This document shows, piece by piece, positions 55,346-64,000 of a stretch of 64,000 nucleotides of DNA. The first letter of the stretch is position 1, and the number at the start of each line of letters is the position of its first letter. The position numbers and the translations under genes are program-made. The stretch is from Galeopsis tetrahit (lineage: Eukaryota > Streptophyta > Magnoliopsida > Lamiales > Lamiaceae): contig OY776124.1 in the NCBI GenBank assembly GCA_963675135.1, positions 21,636,066 through 21,700,065 on the forward strand, read 5' to 3'. The notes below the pieces were generated by a model. The model had not been told where the DNA came from, ran no database searches, and was given only the letters and a program-made list of their open reading frames with translations.

Positions 55346-58300
55346 ATTATGTATTATCATCTATTGCAGGGTCGACTCGATCTATACAAGAAAGGTGGAT
55401 CAACAGGAGAAACTTGGTACATAGACAGTGGCTGTTCGCACCACATGACTGGTACTAAGACTCTCTTATCAAGCTATCGTGAGCAAGAAGGACCAAAAGT
55501 GATATTTGGTGATAGCTCCATTGCTGTTACTAAAGGATTTGGTTACATTCGGAATGGTGACATAGAAATTCAAGACGTTTCTTATGTTGAAGGCTTGAAA
55601 TACAATTTACTCTCTGTTTCACAATTTTGTGATCGTGGATACAAGGTGCAGTTCAAGAGTCAGAAATGTGAAATCATCGACAAGAAAACACACACAGTCC
55701 TACTAGTCGGCATTAGACAAGGAAGTGTGTACATAGTGAACTGGAACAGTTGTCCGAGGGACACCTGTCTACTTACTAAGAATCCTAAAGAACTTGGCTG
55801 GCTCTGGCATAGACGCCTTTGTCATCTAAACTTTAAGGTTCTTAATAAGATAGCCAGAGACTACCTTGTGGAAGGTATTCCCAATGAAGTCTACTATAAG
55901 TCACATGTATGCACCTCCTGTCAAAAAGGTAAACAGGTGAAGGGCTCTTTTAAATCTATTCCATCCCTCTCAACCAGTAGAGTTCTTGAACTTCTACATA
56001 TGGACTTACATGGCCCAATAACTCCTCCAACTTTGAACGGTAGAAGGTACACACTTGTTGTAGTAGACGACTATTCTAAGTTCACTTGGGTAGTCTTCTT
56101 ACACAAGAAGAGTGATACACAAACACTTTTGCCTGATCTATTGAAGAAGTTACAGGTTGAGAAGAATCAGTCAATTGTCAAGATACGTAGTGACAAGGGT
56201 ACTGAATTCATTAACTGCTATATTAACGAATTTTGTTCCAAGCGTGGCATCCAGCACCTTACTAGTGCAGCTAGGACACCACAGCAAAATGGAGTAGCAG
56301 AACGAAGGAACAGAACTCTTAAGGAGGCCTGCAGGACCATGCTGACAGAGTATAATACGCCTCAGAAATTTTGGGCAGAAGCTATCAACACTGCTTGCCA
56401 CTCACAAAATAGAAGTGCTATCAATAAAGCACTAGGTAAGACGCCCTATGAGGTATGGAAAGGTAGAAAACCCAGAGTTTCATATTTTCATATATTTGGA
56501 TGCAAGTGTTTCATCCATAACAATGGGAAAAGCAAGTTGAATGCATTCGATGCTAAAGCAGACGAGGGGATATTCTTAGGATACTCCTCGACTAGCAAAG
56601 CATTTAGAGTATTCAACTACTCAACCCTTTGTGTGGAAGAAACACCACATGTGGTTTTCGAAGAATCCCAACAGGATCCGTCTGCCAACAAGATCAGTGA
56701 GAAAGCTACTGAGCTAACTGTCGAATCTGACAAAGACTCAGAGGTATATGAATCCGTTCAAGCATATAATCCATTTATAAAAGCTCTCGAGTCAGACGAC
56801 CAGAAGAAGGTGAGTGCTCAAGGTAACTCTACTAGACCAGTTGACATACCTAAACTAGTCGACTCGTCTACTCCTATTAAATCTTCTGATGATAATGATG
56901 TTGACATGCATGATGCTGTACATGATATAGATGATAGTATTTTTGTTAAGAATAGAAATACATGGAAATCAGCGCATAATACTGAAAATATTATTGGTGA
57001 CTCTACTGTTGGTGTTAAGACTAGAAGACAACTCTTTGAGTCGCAAGAACAAGCTAGTCCATCTCTGTTTTGCTGGTGTTGTTTCCTCTCATCTATCGAG
57101 CCAAAAACCATTAATGAGGCATTGGCTGATAGTAATTGGATCATTGCAATGCAAGACGAGTTGAATCAGTTTGTTCGAAACGACGTCTGGGAACTTGTTG
57201 ATAGACCAAAACATCATAATGTAGTTGGCACCAGATGGATTTTCAAGAATAAGAAAGATGAGAATGATGTAGTTGTTCGTAATAAGGCTAGACTAGTCGC
57301 CCAAGGCTACTCACAAGCTGAAGGCATAGATTATGATGTAACTTATGCTCCTGTTGCTAGACTAGAAGCCATTCGATTGTTTCTTGCATATGCTGCTTAC
57401 ATGAAATTTACTGTATATCAAATGGATGTTAAAAGTGCATTTCTTAACGGTATTCTTGTGGAAGAAGTATATGTTGAACAACCCCCAGGTTTCGAAGTCA
57501 AAGGTAATCAGGTATACAAATTAAAGAAGGCCTTATATGGACTAAAGCAAGCTCCAAGAGCCTGGTACGATACTCTTTCTCAATTTCTATTAGAAAATGG
57601 TTTTACTAAAGGCAAGGTAGACAGAACCTTGTTTAGAAGACAAGAAGGGAAAGACATTTTACTCGTCCAAATTTACGTAGATGACATCATTTTTGGTTCA
57701 CCTAACAAAGAGCTGAGTGAAAGTTTCTCAACACTCATGCAAAGTAAATTTGAGATGTCTATGATGGGTGAAATGAATTACTTTCTTGGACTTCAAGTAA
57801 AACAGACCCCTGAAGGGATTTTCATAAATCAAGCAAAATATACTAGAAATCTTCTAGACAAGTATGGTATTAAGACATGCAAGTCTGCTGGCGTACCTAT
57901 GCTACCTACATACAGAATGGACCCAGACGAACAAGGTAAGTGTACTGATCAAACTCATTATCGTGGTCTAATTGGTTCATTACTGTACTTGACTGCTAGC
58001 AGACCTGATATTGCATTTTCTGTTGGTGTATGTGCTCGCTTTCAAGCTAATCCAAAAGAGAGTCATATGGAAACCACTAAAAGGATTTTGAAATATTTGA
58101 AAGGAACCATCAATCGTGGTATATGGTATCCTTCAAATGATGATTTATCTCTAAGTGGCTACTCTGATTCTGATTTTGGTGGTTGTAGAATAGATAGGAA
58201 ATCTACATCTGGTTCTTGTCAATTCTTAGGCACAAAACTCATTTCATGGTTTTCGAAAAAGCAGACAAGTGTTGCTACCTCTACTACTGAAGCCGAGTAT

Positions 58301-58630
58301 ATGGCTGCTGGTAGTTGCTGTAGTCAATTATTATGGCTTATTCAACAGCTTAGAGATTATAATATTTGTGAATCAAATGTTCCTATATTCTGTGATAGTA
58401 ATAGTGCAATTGCCATTACACAAAATCCTGTTCTGCACACACGTTGTAAGCATGTTGATGTGAAACACCATTTCATACGTGATCATGTAGAAAAGAAGGA
58501 TATTCGCATGGAAAAGATTCATACTGAGTTTCAAAGAGCTGATATTTTTACAAAACCATTAGCTGAGGCACGATTTCGTGAATTATGCATTAGTTTAGGG
58601 CTAATTGATTTAGATCCTACTTGCCTATAG
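55346..58630 (+). CDS. pol: Sirevirus C Pol polyprotein
   Basis: The frame is open from 55346 (stop TAA at 55343); first ATG 55349, 1093 aa. In order: protease (WYIDSGCSHHMTG, residues ~22-35), pre-integrase zinc module (LWHRRLCHLNF...CTSCQKGK), DDE integrase (HMDLHGP; RSDKGTEF; PQQNGVAERRNR), reverse transcriptase (WIFKNKKDENDVVVRNKARL; QMDVKSAFLNG; IYVDDIIFGS), RNase H (GYSDSDFGG; TTEAEYMA; FCDSNSAI; ADIFTKPL). No internal stop. It is not in the Gag frame and does not overlap it (17-nt gap between the Gag stop and the frame's first open codon), so a simple -1 frameshift cannot join them. See findings. Confidence 0.9.
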   Translation: MMYYHLLQGRLDLYKKGGSTGETWYIDSGCSHHMTGTKTLLSSYREQEGPKVIFGDSSIAVTKGFGYIRNGDIEIQDVSYVEGLKYNLLSVSQFCDRGYKVQFKSQKCEIIDKKTHTVLLVGIRQGSVYIVNWNSCPRDTCLLTKNPKELGWLWHRRLCHLNFKVLNKIARDYLVEGIPNEVYYKSHVCTSCQKGKQVKGSFKSIPSLSTSRVLELLHMDLHGPITPPTLNGRRYTLVVVDDYSKFTWVVFLHKKSDTQTLLPDLLKKLQVEKNQSIVKIRSDKGTEFINCYINEFCSKRGIQHLTSAARTPQQNGVAERRNRTLKEACRTMLTEYNTPQKFWAEAINTACHSQNRSAINKALGKTPYEVWKGRKPRVSYFHIFGCKCFIHNNGKSKLNAFDAKADEGIFLGYSSTSKAFRVFNYSTLCVEETPHVVFEESQQDPSANKISEKATELTVESDKDSEVYESVQAYNPFIKALESDDQKKVSAQGNSTRPVDIPKLVDSSTPIKSSDDNDVDMHDAVHDIDDSIFVKNRNTWKSAHNTENIIGDSTVGVKTRRQLFESQEQASPSLFCWCCFLSSIEPKTINEALADSNWIIAMQDELNQFVRNDVWELVDRPKHHNVVGTRWIFKNKKDENDVVVRNKARLVAQGYSQAEGIDYDVTYAPVARLEAIRLFLAYAAYMKFTVYQMDVKSAFLNGILVEEVYVEQPPGFEVKGNQVYKLKKALYGLKQAPRAWYDTLSQFLLENGFTKGKVDRTLFRRQEGKDILLVQIYVDDIIFGSPNKELSESFSTLMQSKFEMSMMGEMNYFLGLQVKQTPEGIFINQAKYTRNLLDKYGIKTCKSAGVPMLPTYRMDPDEQGKCTDQTHYRGLIGSLLYLTASRPDIAFSVGVCARFQANPKESHMETTKRILKYLKGTINRGIWYPSNDDLSLSGYSDSDFGGCRIDRKSTSGSCQFLGTKLISWFSKKQTSVATSTTEAEYMAAGSCCSQLLWLIQQLRDYNICESNVPIFCDSNSAIAITQNPVLHTRCKHVDVKHHFIRDHVEKKDIRMEKIHTEFQRADIFTKPLAEARFRELCISLGLIDLDPTCL

Positions 58631-59479
58631 CTGTGTACTAACCAGACAGGTACATCAAATGAAGTATGGAGACAAGATCACTAGACTAGGGCACTCGTCT
58701 ACTTACTCAATAGACAGGTATACAAGGCTAGACAAGGTGACTAGACAACCCGATGAGGAAGCTGGTAAAGCTGAGGGTAAAACTAAGGGAATAAACATTT
58801 AAGGGGGAATTTATGATTTCTTAAATATCCTTATGTTGACTCTTATGTGGGTCAATAGTCATCTTGTTCGAAACCTTGATCATTACCTTAGATTGATATT
58901 CATCTTATTTATTGTTACTTTACTTGTATCATCGATTACACGTTGAATGTGATAAGATAGGTACATGAAGTCGTTCGATGTTCAGAATAGATATGCACAG
59001 ACAAAGGGGGAACTCGTCTTGTGTACTTAAGTCAACTCGACTGGTGGAGCTTATGTCTACTCGTCTGTTCTGGATGGACTCGAACAAGACAAGCTAAGTT
59101 TTTTTTAAAAAGCTAAGTGTTTAATCAAAACGGATTAAGAATATTATAGTATGTAGGTATTGATAGAATTTGAAAAACCCTTGAATTAGATTTATACACT
59201 CTCATTTGATGTGGTGTATACATCCAGTTCTCACTTATCTACACTAAGACAGATGAGTTCACTCCTCTGTTCTAACTAAGAAAGGGCGGATTTCAAATTT
59301 TACAATATCAAATTACATACTACTCTCGGTTCCGTAACCGAATGCCAAAGGTCTTAACCGTCTTGATCAAAACCCAATTATCACACGACTTAGTCACATT
59401 TGTGTTAATTCCTTGTTTTACTCAAGAAGTTTTTGCCTCTCCCTATTTTCAAGCATTTCAGTTACTGATTATTATTGAG
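58631..59479 (+). other. Spacer between pol and extra ORF of Sirevirus C
   Basis: Mostly non-coding, about 850 bp. The extra-ORF frame is already open from about 59342, before the favoured start at 59480. ACTCGTCTA-type phrases recur. Confidence 0.55.
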
Positions 59480-60958
59480 ATGTCTACTCGATCAATTTTC
59501 GATCTTAGAACTAACATGCAGGTCACATTCGACCTCGGACGGTACATTTCTGATAACAAAGTAAATGTAGAACCATCTGTGTTCTTCAAGGGCAATCACT
59601 CAGACGACGATGCTGAGATTCTGGCTAAATGCACTCGATGTGGGCTCAAACCGTATCTAGAATCATTTCCTCAAGTGGTCTTGGAGGAGGAGGTGCTAGA
59701 ATTTTATGTCAACGTCATCAGACAGGGTGATATTATTGAGTCGTTTATTGGTGAAGATCGTGTGCAAATCACTCCAGAAACGATGTTCAACCATCTACAG
59801 CTGCCCATCGGTTCAATTGACATTGATAATTATGCACTTGGACAAGAAATTCGATATTTGAGCATCTTCTGTGGCAAGAAGTTGAAACAGAAACCGGATG
59901 GCAAGTATGCTCCAGTCAAGAAGGGTGATCTTCTTAAAAAATATCGCACATTGTTGGATATTGCCAGCAAAATTCTGTTAAGTTCGACTGGTTCTCATGA
60001 CTCTGTGACCTTTGTGAAGGCAAGGGTTATGGCTGTAATTTTTTACGGTATCACTGAATGCAATTGGTTCAAGCTGATTGCAGACCGCATTATGTATTTT
60101 GAGCGCAGTGTTCGAGTAGATGACAATACTCGAAATTGGGTGGTGTCTACTGCTGTTGGTTATGGTAATAAGCTAAGTATCTTACTTCCTCTCCTAATGC
60201 CAAACAAGACGAAATGGAGCAAAGGAAAGCCATTTCATCCTTTGAAGTTTTACTTGAAGAAAGGGGCAGTAAGGAAACAGGCTGCTGCTAGGCCATCTGC
60301 ACCTAGACAAGCCAGAATTGACCCCATGGAGGCTTTGCCATATGCTGGTGAATCTGGATCTTCAGAAGATGAGTCCGTTGAAGACAAGCCAATGGAAGCT
60401 GCACAAGACTCATCTAGTGCAGAAGACTCAGAGCAGACTCAGTCAGAAGAAGAGTCGACTCAAGAGCAGGAGTCGAGTGGACAAATACCTGAGATGTACA
60501 CTTTGGTGAGAGTCGATTCGCCTACTCGTCCAGCCGAGTCGAGTGTACAGGTTGGTTCTACTACTCAATCTGTTTCAATTCCTCTCTCTCTCCCATCCTC
60601 TTCTGTTCGAACCAAGGCAAGATCACATCGATCTAGGCCTAGACCTATTCCCACAACTTCACAAGTGCTGCCAGCATATCCGCTGAGGGTCAGCCTACCT
60701 GAAAACACTCCCATAATGGATACAACTGATACTCCGACAGTTGTCATACCAAACCAAGACACATCAAAGCTTTTTGAAACCAGTCCTTTCACACCCTCTC
60801 CCTCAACAGAATATGTTGAATCCTTGATCCCATCTACTTCAGATCAGACGATAGTTGCCACTGCAACAACTGAGTTAGAGACCCCATCTACTCAGACCCC
60901 GACTGAAGTTAGATTCGAATCCTTGGTCTATTATCCCATGTGTCTAAGAGAGAAGTGA
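59480..60958 (+). CDS. Sirevirus C additional ORF, upstream part to in-frame TGA
   Basis: Starts MSTRSIFDLRTNMQ at 59480 (an in-frame ATG at 59342 is also possible). The first ~270 residues form a folded region with VLEFYVNVIRQGD, ITPETMFNHLQLP and LLKKYRTLLDIASKILLSS. Its EFY...TPE...L spacing parallels the folded domain in the element B extra ORF, so I place both in the same 'putative plant transposon protein' type. The rest is Ser/Thr/Pro/Glu-rich and unstructured. It ends at TGA 60956-60958; the same frame then stays open for 750 more codons. Function unknown. Confidence 0.72.
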   Translation: MSTRSIFDLRTNMQVTFDLGRYISDNKVNVEPSVFFKGNHSDDDAEILAKCTRCGLKPYLESFPQVVLEEEVLEFYVNVIRQGDIIESFIGEDRVQITPETMFNHLQLPIGSIDIDNYALGQEIRYLSIFCGKKLKQKPDGKYAPVKKGDLLKKYRTLLDIASKILLSSTGSHDSVTFVKARVMAVIFYGITECNWFKLIADRIMYFERSVRVDDNTRNWVVSTAVGYGNKLSILLPLLMPNKTKWSKGKPFHPLKFYLKKGAVRKQAAARPSAPRQARIDPMEALPYAGESGSSEDESVEDKPMEAAQDSSSAEDSEQTQSEEESTQEQESSGQIPEMYTLVRVDSPTRPAESSVQVGSTTQSVSIPLSLPSSSVRTKARSHRSRPRPIPTTSQVLPAYPLRVSLPENTPIMDTTDTPTVVIPNQDTSKLFETSPFTPSPSTEYVESLIPSTSDQTIVATATTELETPSTQTPTEVRFESLVYYPMCLREK

Positions 60959-63208
60959 GTCCGTTCAAAGATGAGCAAGAATTTGAAGAAGCAGCTCTCA
61001 TCTGTTGAAGTCGACTACTCCTCAGAACAGTTTGAGAAACTGGTTCGAATTTGTACTTGGGTGGCCTTGAAAAAGTCTGGTACAGATGATCTCTTCGAAG
61101 TCATCTTAGGAAAGGGTGGTATTTCAAACTTCATGGATTGGGAAATGGAGCAGAAGGAGAACAGTGTTGTTAGTGATCACTCAGAGCTTTTCCCAAATCA
61201 TGCTATCACTGCTCTTGCGAAAAGACTACTTGGTATTTCTGATGACTTGATGAGTTCCGAATTCAAGATTGATGTTGGTGTTCAGGTTCCAGATCTTGAT
61301 GATGTGCAAGACATTGTGGTGATTGAAGGTGATCAAGCTGCGTTGATTCAGTCTACTGATCTAGTCTTAGATTTGGACAATGTCTCAGATCAGTTGAGAG
61401 GCATTGTGTTCAAATTTCAGATAGAACATGCTGATAGTCCAAGATCAGATTTTACTTTTATAAATCGTTATTCTGATGATTTACTGCCATTTGAACTTTG
61501 TGGATACATGAAGAAGTTGCATGCCTTATTGAAGAAGGACATAGCTATTGCTGAAAAGAAGGCTCATGAAGCGAAGTTTGCTATTATCTCTTACTCTCCT
61601 CAACTTAATCTAAGAGCTATTGCTGGAAGTGTGCTTCCAGAGGTTGATCCAGTTGAAGACGCGGTCTTGGCTACTGTTCCAGCAGATCAGTTGGTGAAAG
61701 TTTTAATTCCGGCAGATGAAGTCATGCTAGATGCTCCTCATGTTGAGATTGGACAGTCATCTCATGCTATCTCAGCCGCCTCAATAGATGAGTTGAAGGA
61801 CGAATTGAAAGTTGTTGTCAAAGCATCGATTGATAAGTTTCTTAAATCTGATATCCAGAAGATTCTTACTGAACAAAACAATGTCCTTGTGACAAGTTCA
61901 AAAGATTTGATAGTTGATGCAGTCAGTCAGGTAGATGAAGAATACAGACAGCACATGTTTGAGCAACTTGAGGGATTTCTTCAAGATCAAGTTGAATACT
62001 CAGAGAAAAGCTCAGTCGATTTTGCTCGCGTACTAGCTACTGAATCCAGGAAGTTGGAACGAGTCTATAGAGCAAGAATCGAAGTTGCTGATGTTCAGAG
62101 GAAGGAAGCATATGATCAGCTAACTCAAGCTCAACAACTTATCTCAGCTATGACTGATGAAAACAAGAAGTTACGTTTAACTGCTACACATTTTAAGAAT
62201 GAGTTGAATTTATCTACTCAGAAGCTAGAGTTGGTTGCGACCAAGCTGGACAAGTTAAGTCAAAACAAGTCGCATGAGAAGCAAATTGAGAAAGCTACAG
62301 ATCTTATGAAGCAGGCGATGATGGAAGAAATGACTCGGTTCACTTCTCTTTTCTCTCTCAAGGCATCTGATGAAGCCAAAAAGGGGGAAGAGGCAAGTCG
62401 AGTTGAATTTGCTGCTGAAGGAGTGAAAAAGGCAAGTGCTGAACCAGAAGCTAAAGATGCTGCTGAAGCTATGCAAGATCTTAAGAGGCCTAAGAGAGGC
62501 AGGGGCAGATTGGTTAAAACTGCAGAAGCTGAGCAAGCTAAAGTTGAAGCTGAAGAGTTGAAGAAGAAGGAGAAGGGCAAGTCTATTGCGTCTCCAGAAG
62601 CTGAAGTGCAGAAGAGAATGGTATCGAAAAGGAAGTCTATTACCATTGAAGAGCCTACTCCTGAAGCTGGTATTTTGAAGAAGCAAAAGATTGATGAGCC
62701 AAGTGATGAAGCTCATTATGCTAAGAAGAAGAAGATAGAAAAACACATTGAAAGTTTGTTGAAGCAGAAGCCTGATGAAGATCAAATAGAAGACAAGCTC
62801 ATTGATCACTTTATTGACAAAGAACATCGTCAAGATTGGATGAAAGTGAAAAGGCAATGGGAACTAGATCACTGGATTATCAGGAAGTTTGGAGATTCTG
62901 ATAACTCTGACGATCTTTATGCTATGTTTGACAAGTTCATGGAAGGACAGCATAAGATGCTATGGAACTTAATCATAAGGATATCTGCTGCTGCTAATTT
63001 TAATATTCTTGTTCCTGGTTTTCCGAAATGGAAGTGTCCTATGACTAGTTCAGGTAAAAGGGCAGATGTGAACCAGATCAAGAAGTATGAAGATGAGCTG
63101 CTAGACAATGAGAAGATTGAAGACGAAGAACATATCCAAGGAATCCATACTAGACTACTCAATGCTTTCTGTGTTCCAGATTCAGAAAGAGGTAATTTTC
63201 AAGTATAG
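60959..63208 (+). CDS. Sirevirus C additional ORF, downstream part (same frame)
   Basis: It continues the previous frame without a shift. First ATG 60971 (MSKNLKKQLSSVEVDYSS), 745 aa from there. Helical, charged sequence with likely coiled coils (~270-450) and a Lys/Glu-rich segment with nuclear-signal-like clusters (KRPKRGRGR; KKKKIEK). The C-terminal module WMKVKRQWELDHWIIRKFGD resembles the end of the element A ORF (W-x3-K-R). Taken with the upstream part the ORF would be about 1250-1290 codons, close to the uninterrupted ORF (>1376 codons) of element A. Either TGA is read through, or it is a nonsense mutation. Confidence 0.7.
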   Translation, partial: VRSKMSKNLKKQLSSVEVDYSSEQFEKLVRICTWVALKKSGTDDLFEVILGKGGISNFMDWEMEQKENSVVSDHSELFPNHAITALAKRLLGISDDLMSSEFKIDVGVQVPDLDDVQDIVVIEGDQAALIQSTDLVLDLDNVSDQLRGIVFKFQIEHADSPRSDFTFINRYSDDLLPFELCGYMKKLHALLKKDIAIAEKKAHEAKFAIISYSPQLNLRAIAGSVLPEVDPVEDAVLATVPADQLVKVLIPADEVMLDAPHVEIGQSSHAISAASIDELKDELKVVVKASIDKFLKSDIQKILTEQNNVLVTSSKDLIVDAVSQVDEEYRQHMFEQLEGFLQDQVEYSEKSSVDFARVLATESRKLERVYRARIEVADVQRKEAYDQLTQAQQLISAMTDENKKLRLTATHFKNELNLSTQKLELVATKLDKLSQNKSHEKQIEKATDLMKQAMMEEMTRFTSLFSLKASDEAKKGEEASRVEFAAEGVKKASAEPEAKDAAEAMQDLKRPKRGRGRLVKTAEAEQAKVEAEELKKKEKGKSIASPEAEVQKRMVSKRKSITIEEPTPEAGILKKQKIDEPSDEAHYAKKKKIEKHIESLLKQKPDEDQIEDKLIDHFIDKEHRQDWMKVKRQWELDHWIIRKFGDSDNSDDLYAMFDKFMEGQHKMLWNLIIRISAAANFNILVPGFPKWKCPMTSSGKRADVNQIKKYEDELLDNEKIEDEEHIQGIHTRLLNAFCVPDSERGNFQV

Positions 63209-63370
63209 TTTAGTTTGTTTTGATTTCGTTATTCTTGAAGTATTTGTAATATCTACTGATCTACTTCTGAATGAATGAAAAAGATAAAGTACTATTTTGA
63301 TGTTAAAAGGCAAGATAACTACTTAACTAGTCTACTAATAAGAAAAGATTCAAGTAGTTTTGGCTTCATC

Positions 63371-63384
63371 AAAAAGGGGGAAAT
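63371..63384 (+). promoter_or_regulatory. Polypurine tract of Sirevirus C
   Basis: AAAAAGGGGGAAAT, identical to that of element A, ends at the first base before the 3' LTR. Confidence 0.9.
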
Positions 63385-64000
63385 TGATGGGATATGAATC
63401 CTAGAACAAGTCCTAAATGATGAATAAAAGATAAAAGATAAAGTTTTGATAAGCCAAAAGAAGACTTGAATATTTTCTAAGTGTTGACTAATCTAGTCTA
63501 GTTGAGTTGGAGTCATCTTGTACAGATCAGTAGAATTCAAAAGACAAGTACAGTTTAAAAGAAAAGTATTCATTAAAAGATAAGTACGATTTATAAGTAC
63601 TTCATATATGTTAGATTGTTACTGAGCTATTTAAATGATGTATAGAGCTCATGATGATTTTTATATGTAATAGATTAGATTTTGTGTATAGTTTATAAGT
63701 TGACTAAGCTTGTATTATAAAAGCTTAAAGTAATGTAATAGTCTTGGTAAGATTAGTATAGTCTACTTTACTGTTTGAAGAAGGAAGATCAGACAAGAAG
63801 AGTCGAAGTCTACTACTCAAGATAAGAAGACTACACAAGACAAGTCAACTTGAAGTTAGTTACAAATACGCGTGAAGAGATAAAGATATAGAAGTTAGTT
63901 ATGGAATAACTAATTCATAACAGAAACGCGTGGATTGATAAGAAGATTCAGTTGAAGGTAGTTATCAAGAAAAGTTGGTTACAACTTACTAAGTTCTTGA
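63385..64000 (+). repeat. 3' LTR of Sirevirus C, first 616 bp
   Basis: Matches 51304-51919 base for base except LTR position 3 (A here, T in the 5' copy). The window ends 12 bp before the expected TATA box. Confidence 0.95.

Larger units (their letters stand above)
51304..64000 (+). mobile_element. Sirevirus C (Ty1/copia), young, complete but for the 3' LTR end
   Basis: Inserted in gag of element B. Order: 5' LTR (51304-52585), tRNA-Met primer site, gag, pol, extra ORF (split by one TGA), polypurine tract, and the first 616 bp of the 3' LTR (from 63385). The visible LTR parts align with no gaps (constant offset 12081) and differ only at LTR position 3 (T against A), pointing to a recent insertion. 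Protease, integrase, RT and RNase H motifs are intact. The left flank would give ATTCC (51299-51303) as the 5-bp target copy; the right one is outside the window. Confidence 0.92.

Overview
This is a repeat-rich stretch of a plant nuclear genome, almost certainly a eudicot. The evidence is: several Ty1/copia LTR retrotransposons, including three Sirevirus-type elements with an extra ORF; hAT, Mutator-like, CACTA, Stowaway and Tourist DNA elements; and one host gene with twelve GT-AG coding exons. I cannot name the species. Asterid/Lamiales is only a guess.

Layout. 1-6464: 3' part of Sirevirus A (+), with the end of its extra ORF, polypurine tract and a 1.9 kb 3' LTR. 6.5-8.1 kb: AT-rich DNA with a 23-bp tandem array. 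8.1-8.5 kb (-): two broken exons of a RAD5-like helicase gene. 8.5-12.2 kb: no intact gene; a promoter-like, LTR-like stretch near 10.3-11.7 kb. 12.2-15.0 kb: a hAT element with 8-bp target duplications that holds a Stowaway MITE and a long-TIR MULE. 15.5-19.7 kb: an antisense copia gag/protease relic, then a sense copia gag-pol pseudogene cut off in reverse transcriptase. 20-26.6 kb: small DNA elements around a 3.4 kb MULE with about 0.75 kb inverted repeats and a gene-fragment-like GC-rich core.

26.85-32.6 kb (+) is the only intact host gene: a 479-aa PLP enzyme of the plant aromatic amino acid decarboxylase family. Phe replaces the catalytic-loop Tyr, so it is predicted to be an aromatic (phenyl)acetaldehyde synthase rather than a plain decarboxylase.

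33.6-38.4 kb: hAT-type foldback DNA, two sibling GC-rich MULE-like elements with 10-bp and 8-bp target duplications, and a GC-rich tandem repeat block. 38.4 kb to the end is a three-level nest. A CACTA element (left TIR, Transposase_24-type gene, start of the TNP2 transposase) is interrupted near 42.7 kb by Sirevirus B (-). Sirevirus B is itself interrupted in gag at 51304 by Sirevirus C (+), which is complete up to its 3' LTR. The visible 616 bp of the C LTR pair differ at one base, so C is recent.

The most notable signals are the Phe-type aldehyde synthase, the heat-shock-element-like array in the LTR of B, the split ORFs of young element C, the motif block between the two CACTA genes, and several DNA elements whose ends and target duplications can be placed to the base.
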